NCBI GenBank assembly: GCA_016785225.1
Contig: JAFBJZ010000371.1
Coordinates: 2,892,158 to 2,956,157 of the forward strand
From: Psettodes erumei
Lineage: Eukaryota; Chordata; Actinopteri; Pleuronectiformes; Psettodidae
Direction of reading: 5' to 3'
Length of the DNA: 64,000 nucleotides
Below are positions 1 through 11,000 of the stretch, in pieces. The notes under the pieces were generated by a model. The model searched no databases. It saw only the letters and a list, made by a program, of their open reading frames with translations, and was not told the origin of the DNA. The translations under genes were made by a program, and so were the position numbers. Within the stretch, counting starts at the first letter, position 1. Each line of letters begins with the position of its first letter.

Positions 1-3000
1 GGACTGCGTGTTCGGCCAGTACTCGGTGAGCTGCATCTTGGACCAGGACGTGCTGCTGCAGGAGGACGTGGAGCTGATCGAGCTGCTCGACCCGAGCCTG
101 CTCACGGTCGCCTCCTCGCCCTCTGGCTCACCCGGCCGAGCGAGCGCCCTGCCCAGACCGAGCCTCATCGCCAGGCCCTCCCTATGGTACATAGTCAGCA
201 GAGAAACACAGACGTGTAGAGTGGATAGGCAAGATAACTGGAAGCAAAAGTTTCTTAAATATTCTAAGTTGCAAGTAAAATGCACTGAACTTTTTTTTTT
301 TTTTAAGTACATGTCTTCCCAAAGTCCATGCTCGTTGATTTTGATTTTGGGTTTTGTAACCAACGATGGAAATCATAAGTTATAAAGTCTATGTAACATT
401 ACTGTTTCTTGTGAATCTCTTGTGAGTGGTGACTTCATGAAAATCTTAGATTGCTTTTTTTTCAGGCATGACAAAGCTGCTCCAGAACCACAGTGTCACA
501 GCTGTCTCTCCTCTCCTCTCTCAGGGACATGGCGGGGCTGGTCGGCCTGGCCGCGGTGCTGCTGGGTCTCTGCTCCGCTTCTGAGGGGCTCTGGTCCCTG
601 GCCGCGGCCCCGTGGGGCCTGGCCCTGCTGGGCTGGGTGGGGCTGAGGGGCGTCGCGCTGTGGAGACAGGGCCGCATGCAGCGGGCCGTCCACGCCAGGG
701 CCACTCAGCTCCAGACCCTGGTCCACAACGGCAAGACCCTGACCGGCCTGTCTCGCAAGGCCCTGCGCCTGGTGCAGGAGACCGAGGTCATCTCCCGGGG
801 GTTCACCCTGTAAGTGTGCCTGCTTTTGCATCTACCTGCCGATCGCCCCCCGCCTGAACTCATAACCCGCCATTTCTCCAGCTGTCCCCGCTTCATCCAA
901 GCCTGCTCAGTCCATCCCCTCTTTCGTTGGCACTGTGTTAATTAACCTACGTCCTCAGCTAGTTTGTCTTTGTCTAGTTATTTGTTGCATTAGTTCTTGT
1001 TTCAGACTACCAGTAAATCAATACAGTACATGTGATGCTACAGCAGTCAGTTATCTTAGCTTAGCATAAAGACTGGAATCGGGGGGGAACGGCTAGCGTG
1101 ACCACCTCTTGCTTTTCCTCATAGGCTTTAAACAAAAGATGTGTAAAAACTGCTCATCAGATAAATTAAGATTGAGAATCATTTTTAGTCTTTATGTGAA
1201 GCCAAGCTAATCGGCTTTTCTATCAATCTTATCATCTCATTCCCAAAAAAGAGAATAGGCATATTTGCCAAAGTGATTCCTTTAACACCGTGTCAGATAG
1301 TCTTGTTTACAGCCTGGTAGTGTAACATGCCTGTGTCGTGTTCACGTCCGAACCTCGTCTCCGTTCTGTCACATAGCGACCGTCTCGTGTGTCGTCTTTA
1401 GCGGTTGTGGTGTTCAATGTTGTATGTGTGTGTGCGTGTGTGCGTGTGTGTGCCCCCCTGCCTCTCTGGGACGTCTCCACAGTTGTATCACATTTCACTT
1501 GTCAAGTCTGCTCGACAGGGTGAGTGCGGCCAGCTCCTTTAGCAGGGCGGGGCCCGGGGCGGTGCCGCGCGGCCAGCAGCTGATCGGACTGAGGAAGGCC
1601 CTGTACCGGGCGCTCCGCTCGGCCTTCAGAGCCTCTCGCAGGGCCACCTGTCACATGCTCAAGGCATATCCTTCACCTGCAGAGAACTTCAGAACTCAGT
1701 GGGCCTTCTTTTTGTAATGGCACGGAGAAAGACGAGCCAAGGACGTATGACTTGTCATAAACTTCCACCTTAAATTTTCAAATATCTCAAGTTGAAGAAG
1801 GCTTACCACATTTTTTTAAAAAAGTGTCTGTGTCTTCAGGTTATATATCTTTGGAGGGGGAGGAAAATCTGTTCAAGGGAAAATGAGGTTAAGAGCATTA
1901 ATAAACAGGAGGAGAACTGGGTAAAAAAAAAAAAACAACCTCAAATAAAATATGCAGATGTAGAAGCACGTTGTTTTCCGTGAAGTGCGACGTGCCCTTG
2001 ACTCCTTCCAACATTTCCCCTGAGCTCGGAGATCGACAATGTGACCAACTACGTGTCTGCGGTGCCCTTGAAGGAGCTGGGTCTCGGGCTGGGCGTCGAG
2101 CACCTGGGCGACGAGCAGGCCCAGGAGCTGACGGACGACTACAGCCTGCCTGCCCTGAAGGTAAGGCCCGAATCCCCCTAACCAGCTCCTCTGCTGTCCA
2201 CCTTTGTGCTTAGTATCTTGCAAACACTTCCTCTTTTGTCAGATGGCCTAATTTCTTTGAGCTTCGAGTAAGGTGATAGTGTAACAAGAACGCTTATTCA
2301 TGCGCAGACCCCAGTTTTCTTCTTGAAGTAAAAAGCCTGAACAGCTAAAAGACTATGTCAAAGGAAAAGAGGAAAGAGCAGTGCCGGTCATATGATAAAA
2401 GTCTGCAAACAGGATGTTATTAAGCTGGGCTTCCACGGGTTTGTCCTCCTGTAGATGCTGTTCCAGCTGTGGGTGGGGCAGAGCTCTGAATGTTTCCGCC
2501 GACTGGCCCTCCTACTGTCCCCGCACCGAATCGAGGATCCGGGCGAGGGTGCGTTCAAAGGCAAAACCGCCGCTTCCCCTCCTTCGCCCCCGCTGCACCG
2601 CTCCATCGTCGCGGTGACCGAGCCCCTGCATCACGCCCTGGCCGGCTGCCTCGGCGAAGTGCAGCGCAGCTACGACTTCCACCGGCACTTTGAAACCCAG
2701 TCGAGGGCGACGGGCTCCGACAGGACCGGGCGAGCCAGGGAGAAGTGCCGGGAGCTCAACACCCTGCACACGTCCATCCGAAGCCTGCAGCTGCACCTGA
2801 AGGCCCTGCTCAGCGAGTGAGATTCTCACACACACACACACACACATATAAAAACCCTGTGACCGGCCTGGTTCTCCACCTCCCATAAGATAAGATGAGA
2901 CTTTAATAATCAGTGTGGTGAAACTGGGTCACTGCACCAGCAGCGCAGCTGTAATACATAGTCAGGGAAAGCAAAAGCACATACGGGCATCGAAAGTGAC

Positions 3001-5561
3001 GTTTAAAGGAGGCTGTAGGAATGCATGGATTAAATGTAAGGAGAACTGCAAATGTTCTACAGTGTGCCAGGTTACAACTGTAACTTTAGTAAGGTAAGTA
3101 AAGATATAGACTGTACATCGCCGTACCAATGAAAACATGAAAGTTGTTCAATGCCAAAATCATTCAGAAATGACATGAATGTAAAATGTCTCCGACGCGG
3201 TCAGGATGATCATCCTGGAGGACGACCTGGAGAAGCTGATGGTGTCCAAGGAGCTGACGGAGCTGACATGCGAGGGCTACCAGGACCTCAGCGAGCGGCT
3301 GCGTCAGCTGCAGCCGCACATGCAGGCCAGCGCCGGCTGCTGGGAGGACACCGTCTGCCAGGTGGAGCGCATGCTGAGGCGGGCCAACGCCTGCCCCGGT
3401 GAGCAAACACCCGACACGCGCGGAACTTCCTCGTGTTTCCGAATGTTTGCTTTATTGCTTTCAGAGTGCAAGTTTTAAAAAGGCGAGTTCTACGTGAGAG
3501 AATGCAGGAGTAAGTCAGGCATTTTACCAGCAGTAATGCTAACAATAAAACTGTAAAAACAATAACCAGACATTTTAATCCAAATAAAAACAACAGGTTC
3601 TTTATTAGTCATAAAATCAGCAGTTTAATTGGGTTGTGGGTCATGGCTGCTTTACATGTTAAGCTCAGATCTTTACCGGGTACTTGTAGCTTCAGCGCTT
3701 GTTATTCATTTAGTTTGCCCCACACGTCAGCCCGTGTTCCCACAATGCCCTAAAATAGCCAAAACAAAGCAGTGACACCCTCTTTAGGGGTCTATCGGTT
3801 TCCACGTATACAGTGGGCCTAATTTTAGCACAGACTTCCTCCTTCCTTTACCATGACTCAAGACCATCGGCAGTCTTCGAGGAAGTAGCTGCTCCAGAAT
3901 CTAGGGCAAGGAACGGCCCGAGCTCCGCCGCCAGGTGGCCGTCGCAGTAACGTAAGCTCGCACCATCTCCGCAGGTAATGCCGACGGCGTGGAGCAGTGC
4001 GGCACTCCCGTCGCTGAGATTCCTGCCCCTCCTCCCTCGTACCCCCTGATCCTGGACAGAGACCCGGTGCCGGAGGAGCTGGTGAGATCAGATGTCCCCC
4101 TTCCACCCAACATCCATTTACACCTAAAGTCCCTCACCACAGTCAGGATTTCTGTGTGGCCTTGAAAACTGACATTAAATACCTCGCCTCACCCATTTCC
4201 CATCCTCACGATGTCGCCCCGTCGCCGATCTCTCCCTCCGCTTTCGTTCGACCAGGAGTGGGAGGCCTACGTGTCGGACTCGGACTCGGACGGCGAAGGC
4301 AGAGGGTCTTGGTCCGACATGTTGTCACCGGAGGAACGGGAGGGTCAGCGGCGGGAGAGGGAGGAGTCCCGTCGCGTCCTGTCCGAGCTAAAGGCTGTGC
4401 TGGGCTTCCGCGCGTCGGAGGGGGAGAGGATGAAGAGGAAGCAGCTGCTCTTCAACGACCAAGGTCTGCGCTGGCAGTGCTGATATTTTTGGAATGAGGC
4501 CGGTTTTATCTGGAGCGTGCCTCAGGATGATAAAATCTGCTCACGTATTCTTTTGGTAAATCCAGTCAAAATGATGCATCTTGATGATGCAATGTTATTT
4601 AAAAAGTGAACTGAATGTGGTAATCAATAATTCATGATGACCCCCCTGCTTTTAAGTACTGCTTCTCCTCTTAATGTCATGTCTTTTATGAAAGGTGACA
4701 TTTTAACTACTGTTTTTTTTTTTATTGTTGATTAAGTTGTAGATAATTTTCTCTGTGAATTGTTCTTGTTTATGGAGAAAAGAAAATATTTCCATTTGAA
4801 AAGCTGGAATCAGGGTTGATAACAATGAGACTGTCTGAAACCAGTATCACACATAAAGAGGGAAAGTCTGTTTTTCCTGATACCCAGATGGCCCTGGATA
4901 AAATAGCAGCATCATATTGTTTCATCAGATAAAAGATGACAGCTTTTTCCATAAATCATTGTGAGTTGAACCAGAAATGATATATTTCTTCCTTTTTCTT
5001 GCAGCTGCTGTGACGCCTTCAGCTTGCCGTGAGAGTTCAGACCCCGCCGCCCAACCGTCAGACGCTCCGACCTCTGTAGGTGCGTTAGAAACTGCCGATG
5101 AAGAAGGAAACCACCTATCGGAGCGTTCGGCAGGAAACGAAGGGGAGGAAGGGGAAGGAAAAGACGGCAGGGTGAGGCCTGACCCCTCCGCTGAGCCGGC
5201 GCTGGAGTTCAGCTGCGGTATGGAGGCGGAGGGCGGGGAGCTGGGAGGGAGCTCCGTCTGCTCCAGGGGAGGCGGTGGAGCGTCCGAGGTGCACCAGTAC
5301 GACGGGGTCCCGGAGGACGGCGAGTCCCAGAACGGCCTGGACTGCTTCCTGAAGCCCAGGGCCCCCGCTGTCTCCGTGATGGACAGACTGACGGAGCTCC
5401 ACGGCTCGGAGGCCCTCAGCTTCAGCTCCGCCCTCGCCGCTCAGGTGGCGGCGCGCTCGCACTCGCTCATCAACATGGAGGAGCAGACGTTCGGAGACGA
5501 CGGGGAGGACGAGGAGGACGGAGAGGAGGAGAGCGACAGACGGACCCCCGAGGAGGACTAA
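1..5561 (+). CDS. vezt: vezatin, adherens-junction transmembrane protein (3' nine coding exons, partial)
   Basis: Vezatin is a membrane protein of cadherin-catenin junctions that links them to myosin VIIA. Coding exons seen: 1-186 (cut by the window edge), 525-809, 1519-1665, 2013-2160, 2455-2816, 3205-3398, 3975-4081, 4256-4463 and 5005-5561, stop TAA. Together they give 730 residues; the human protein is about 780, so roughly the first 50-70 residues are missing. Recognition rests on stretches such as FGQYS, ILDQDVLLQEDVELIELLDP, RKALRLVQETEVISRGFTL, LIGLRKALYRALR, LPALK/LFQLWV, LRSLQLHLKALL-type helices, IILEDDLEKL and the C-terminal MEEQTFGDD acidic tail. Two hydrophobic segments in exon 525-809 are the predicted transmembrane pair. 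The C-terminal exon is Glu/Asp/Ser rich and poorly conserved. All junctions are GT-AG except the intron at 1666-2012, which is AT-AC. Identity is certain; the exon 5' boundary at the window edge is unknown. Confidence 0.95.
1046..1275 (+). repeat. dispersed teleost repeat (AGCTTAGCATAAAGACTGGA type), degraded
   Basis: Lies in a vezt intron. It carries the phrase TTAGCTTAGCATAAAGACTGG, a G run, then GGCTAGC, and ends near AGAATAGGCATATTTGCCAAA. The same word set occurs near 15125-15185 and, in the opposite orientation, near 54230-54352. This word order is familiar from many fish introns; I do not assign a transposon class. Confidence 0.5.
1666..2012 (+). other. vezt: U12-type AT-AC intron of vezt
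   Basis: No GT donor fits the end of the preceding exon. The bases from 1666 read ATATCCTTC, a full match to the minor-spliceosome 5' splice site. CCCTTGAC at 1995-2002 matches the U12 branch site (TCCTTRAC) with one mismatch, and the intron ends in AC at 2011-2012, 11 bases after the branch adenosine at 2001. Joining 1665 to 2013 keeps the frame and gives MLKAFPLSSEIDNVTNY, the same length as human MLKNYPLNSESDNVTNY. Alternatives (AG at 2024 or 2031, or a GC donor at 1664) shorten this conserved stretch. Confidence 0.88.
2826..2848. repeat. (CA)n microsatellite in vezt intron
   Basis: Short run of CA dinucleotides directly after the exon that ends at 2816. Confidence 0.8.
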
Positions 5562-6610
5562 AATGAAACGCCGCTGCTTTAGCCGAGCAATGGGCAGACT
5601 ATGTATTTAAGTCTGATTGTCTTTTATCGATGGGTCTGTGTTCCATCTCAACTGTTTCCGGTGTGGACATATTTCAGATTCACTCTCTCGTACCCATCCG
5701 TCCACTGTCTCCGGTACATTACCCACAATTCTTACTGATCTTTTGCTGTTAAAACTCAGGTACCAGAACCACTAAAACAAACTATGACCTTACAGTGTTG
5801 GGGTCAGAAGGCCGGAATGTCTGCAGTCTACTTGGTGACATCCACATAGTGTAACGTGTTCACAGTCGCTCAGCCCATGCGGAAACTAAGATTGTAAGCA
5901 GCAAGCGATCGGCTTCATGCCCATAAATGTGTCGTAAGGTTGTTTGAGAAGAAAATGGTTTTAATCGCAGCTGTCTCGCGTGTCACTGTAATAAGAACCG
6001 ATCCAATCAGAATCACTGCTGGGATGTTACAGCAGGTGAACGTAGCCGATGTTAATTCTTTTAGGCGGGACGCAGAATGCTTTTTACCGTCGGGTAAAGT
6101 GGACATGTAGTCAAACATACTGTACATCCATAATCCCATTTGCAGTGACATTTGGAATACCACTGCATCTGAGAACAATTCGAGAAAGAGTGAAACAATC
6201 CCGCTTTCTCAGTGTCCGTGTTTACAGGGGCAAGCTCAGCGGAGAGGTCGGGAAGCCTTACGTTTTGTTTTTTACGCCGAATTGTGTGGTTGTGAGTTGT
6301 ATGGACTGCTGCTGTTGGGTTTCAAATCAAACGCCTGTCTGCGCAGGTAAGGTGAATTCAGAGAGGAGGCTGATTTTTTCTCTCACGTGAGGGCAATCTG
6401 TAACTTTATGTTTCATATGAAGTCGCCGTAAGTGTCTGACAAGCACCTGATGTATGCCTCCACCTTCCCAGTCTTTTACTCGTCTCCGTGTCTGTCTTGT
6501 CCCGACCCCCCCACCCCCACCCCTGTACCCTCCCTCGAGCGGGGTGAGGTCTACCCCCTCCTGCATTTTCCAATATGAAATAAAATACCGTTCTGGAAAT
6601 GTTGAGTGTG
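5562..6610 (+). other. vezt: probable vezt 3' untranslated region
   Basis: Sequence after the vezt stop codon. The first good polyadenylation signal, AATAAA at 6579-6584, is followed by a GT-rich stretch (TGTTGAGTGTGTCC), so transcripts may end near 6600. No ORF in this stretch has coding character. The limit is inferred. Confidence 0.45.
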
Positions 6611-8040
6611 TCCCGACATCCTTTCTCTTATTAGACCGAGCTCATGTTTCAGAGACTCCGATGGCCCAGGGGTGAAGAAACAGGTCTGGTGGGCTACTTG
6701 ATATGTTTCATGGGATCTTGCATTTGTCTGACCTGCAACAGGTGGTGCCCCCCCCCTTTAAAGCCCTCCGGCAGCTTACACACAGACCTCAAGTACTACA
6801 GGTTTGAGGAACTTATACTATAAGTATTTCCATTTCATTGCAAACAGATTTTGTTGATACTGTCTTTTGAGTGTGCTAAGAAATGCCCCACAAGCACCGA
6901 GATGTAAACGACCACACAGCTTTTTATTAACTTAGCCAAGGAGGCAATGTTTTTATTTCTATGTCTGAGTCACGAATGCTTAAACATTTGGAATGAGAAA
7001 AATTGGAAGACACTGTCTCTATGCTATCAAGAAAATAATATTAATAATAAAGTAATATTTACTACATGGCAGGAGCATATGCTTCCACAAAGGTTTTATA
7101 CAGGAGAATTTTTTAACGGTCAGTTATGAAATGTACATCATGAGAGATAATTACAGTGAATTTTAAATGTTCAGCCTTGACAGAGGTCTGCTCTCTCGAG
7201 CGCGTTCTCATTGTGTCATTAGTTCATATACAGTTATGACTTTGCCATCTGGTGGTCACCTCTGTTACTGCCACTGGTGGTCTGTGCCCTCCTCAATAAC
7301 ACAAGTGAACTCTATATATAAACATACATTCGATGTGGAAAAGTTAGACGAGTGTAAGTAACCTCATAACTCCTTTCCCTGAATGCGTTTGTCGTATTGG
7401 TTATTTTGCTTTACCCCATTCAGTTCTATTCGTTATCAGGTTCTACATATTATTAATTATGAACTTCATTGTTTCTGATTTTCTTATTCCTGTCAATGTT
7501 TTTGTGGAAGTGTACTTTATAAATGGATTTATACTGCAGCCCAGGATCTTTCCCCATTCGGCTCAGCGCTCCACTTCAGCTGACTCAGCATGTTTTATTT
7601 TCTGATGCCTTAAAGGACTCTGAGTCAGCTCAGATTTCTCATATCTCCTGTTTATAAATTCTCACAAGTTTTTTTTCTCAAACCTTTACTATTTAATATT
7701 TAGGATAGCCGTATCTGTGAAGGCCGCAAAGAAATAAAGTTGAATGTTTATAACATAATTGTCACTAACAATATTTTTCAAAAGGTGTACGGTCTCCATT
7801 AAGGAAATTATACATGATTAGATATGTATGTGTCTTTTGGGTATATAACATTGTGATGGGGAGCATGATAAATAATTTAATCAGAATATATAATGTGATA
7901 GATGATATGAATTTATAGAAATCAACAAAACATTTACATTTACTTGAAAACTACTACAAAAACGACTGTACATGAAGGCAGCATCATACACAGCGTCCCC
8001 ACAATCCCTAGCGCTTCCTTTTCCAGCAGCGCCTGCGATC
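6611..8040. other. intergenic, vezt to metap2
   Basis: AT-rich sequence without a recognisable gene or RNA gene. Near 7240-7290 there are two copies of a CTGGTGGTC word in close spacing. The last 70 bases before 8041 are GC-richer and hold a pyrimidine run (CTTCCTTTTCC) that could be the metap2 transcription start zone. Confidence 0.5.
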
Positions 8041-11000
8041 ATGGCGGACGTGATTGCGGAGCAGGTTGCGGACCAGAAACTAGTCCAGGACCGGGAGCTG
8101 AACGGGGAGGCGGAGGACAGGGAAGACGCCGACCCGGTGGAGACCGCAAAAAAGAAGAAGAAAAAGAAGAAGAAGAACAAGTCTGCGACGACAGGTGAGG
8201 CTGTCACGAGCGCTTTAATGCTAACAGGCTAACCGAGCTGCGTCAAAGAGCCAAAATTACAATGACTAAAACCGGAAACCATGGGAGGTATCCTTCAAAA
8301 CAAAGGTAAAAGTTTGCGTTTTTGATTAAGGAATTAGTTGTACTTCGTTTAATATCAGCAGGCCAAGCACAAACCTTGTTATTACGGCTTTTACGTCGTT
8401 GTCATACCACTAAATGAGGCATGTAGTGTTTTGTGAGTCTTAATTAATTGCGAATGCCGTAAAATCTTTGAAAGTCCGTCCGGAAGCGTTGCGGTGTACA
8501 ATGTCTGCCTTGGCGGTGCTCCTCATTAGCCATGCGGGTTGAGCGGTGTGGGCTTGTCAGGCCTCATGAAACACGCCGGGCTCTGGTCAGAACCACGTCC
8601 AGCAGCAGCGTCATTCGACACAGTCCATACTTATTAAAACAATTTACAATTTAATGTTGAGGGTAAACCCGATAGTGTCGTCAACTGACCCGTTCCCATT
8701 TAAAGGCTGTTTTCCTCGCCCACTGCGACGATCCTCAGCCAAGTTTTTCCTGTTTCGTAATTCCTCCTTTGCCAGAGTTATTATGTAAGGAAAGAAGAGC
8801 GTGAAGAGAATGGATTTAATACGTAAATCACGTGAAAACATTATGAGCTCACGGACGGTCTCGTCCACGTGCGCTTCAAACCATATTCGATTAAATTTCC
8901 AGCATTTTAGAGACATTTGAAGAAGTTAAGGGCCAAGATAGATAGATAGATAATTTACGCTTTACTGATCCCGTGAGCGAAACTGTCATGTTACAGCGGA
9001 TTGAGGGTAACAGTCGGATTACAACTAAAACCCCAGCTGCGGAATTGCAGACCTGCAGTGCCACATACTCCATATACATCAGACGTAGCGTCAATCAAGA
9101 TCATTGTGGACAATTTATGAAATGTTGTAGTGCAGCACGAACTGCGCTAAATTGCACTGTGTAACATTTGTTGTCAAGGTATGCAGCTGTGTGTTCACCT
9201 GCATTACATGCATTCATAACACTCCCCAGGAACATGGGTTTATACGCAATAACATTGCATGCTCATTTGTATGAATGATCATTTAGTACATCATTTACTA
9301 CAGTGTTGGAATATATGATGTGTAGAAGTGTCCTTAAGGAAAAACTGAAAGATATGCAGTGTTTGGGCTGTAGGGGGAAATCAATTATAAATACTTCTAA
9401 CAGTGAAAGATTCAATCTAACTTTGTTGTTGGGGGTCCTTTACAAGCTTCTGCTTCTTTTTTTTTGCACAAGCTGTTTTTCTTCCCAAATTTTCGAGAAC
9501 AAACTTGCATTTAATTTTATCCTCATTCTCACCTCAGCCGCTGTGAATACAGTTTTAAGAGACCCGCTGGACACGATGATACCAGTCTTAAGGTTTTTAC
9601 CATTTGTCACGCCTCTTTTGTTTTGCCAAATCCCCGAATGCACTCTCTCTGCAGCTGACTCAGCTGCGGTTTTTGCTGAATCTGAAAAGTGACCCCCGTA
9701 AGAATCCCTTTACAGCCGTAATGGTTAGCTGGAGTACCTGCCTCTCTGCGCAAGCAGTGTTTAATGTGCAACTGTCAAACATTACAAGATCCTAAACAGT
9801 GGGGTTTTTTTTCGCTTTTGTAATTTAATTTAAAGCAAGCTGCTCGTTTTCCTAAAATGAAAAAAAATCCATCTGCTGATTTCTGAAGATGAAGTTGTAT
9901 CCCCTTATCATGTCACAGTTATCATGTCACTTCCAACTTCTAATAAGTTCATACTTTTATGTTTTTCTTTATGTAACAATTTATATCTATACGTTTTCTA
10001 TCTTTAAACAGCTCTACTGTAAGGGGCGACGCCAATCTAACACTTAGTGGTTTTACCTCTTGCTGCTCTGCTTTTGTTGATATTTTGGTTCTGCTGCTCG
10101 CTGCTGATGTAGAACATTTGAGCAGCAGCCGCTCGATCAGTTGAGCGCGCCACATCCACGCGCTCGTCGTTGACGGCGTTGTTCCTGCCGCAGGTGCTGA
10201 GGCGGAGGCAGATGGAGTGGCAGAAGTGACCAAACAGCTGGAGAAGCAGGCGATAGAAGAGAAGGAGGAGGACGGCGAGGAAGGTGACTGGCACAACACC
10301 CGATAACACAGTTGCAGCATGTCACGGGTAAACAGCACGCGTGGCGGTCGGCGTAACAGCAGTGTCTCCACTTACACAGACGGAGACGATGGAGAAAACT
10401 CAGCAGGGAAAAAGAAGAAGAAGAAAAAGAAGAAGAAAGGACGTAAGACGTTGTTTTCATTTATTACAGCTGCAAAATATGCATAGTCAAAAATGCATAT
10501 ATGTTCTCTTCGGTGTTGTCCTGAAGTCAAACCCCTGAAACTGATGGGTGTTTTCTGTTGTCCCCTCAGCCAAATCTCAGACTGATCCTCCGTCTGTGCC
10601 CATCTGTGAGTTATACCCAAATGGGGCATTCCCCATTGGACAGGAGTGCGAATACCCCCCCTCACAGGACGGGTAAGAAGAACATAAACGCATTTAGGCA
10701 GCTCTGGTTTCCCAGCGGTTGTTGCTCCTCAACTCGATGTCATGTAGAAAACGTCTAATGGCCCGTTTTGTGACTTCTTGTGAAGCCCTTTGTAGCTGCT
10801 GGTATGAGAAGTGTTGCATAAATAAAAGTTGTGCAGTTGCACATTTACATGTCACATGGAGAGGCAATGAAACGTGTGTATGTTAGATGTTTAATTGCAA
10901 ATGCTCCTTATGGGATTTCACAGTTTGTCTAAATTTGAGCAAGTTGTTCTCAAATATTCAAATGTGTGTGTTAGGAATACTAGTTGGCTACGTCCTTGCA

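Noticed and set aside
1420..1717. 97-codon open frame covering vezt exon 3
   Set aside because: It includes intron sequence on both sides; only 1519-1665 is coding.
2013..2031. AG at 2023-2024 or 2030-2031 as the vezt exon acceptor
   Set aside because: Pairing these with any available donor shortens or disrupts a stretch conserved with human, while the AC acceptor at 2012 fits frame, length and U12 signals.
7972..8040. In-frame upstream ATG for metap2
   Set aside because: Poor start context (T at -3), the 23 added residues do not resemble family members, and the likely transcription start zone lies between it and 8041.
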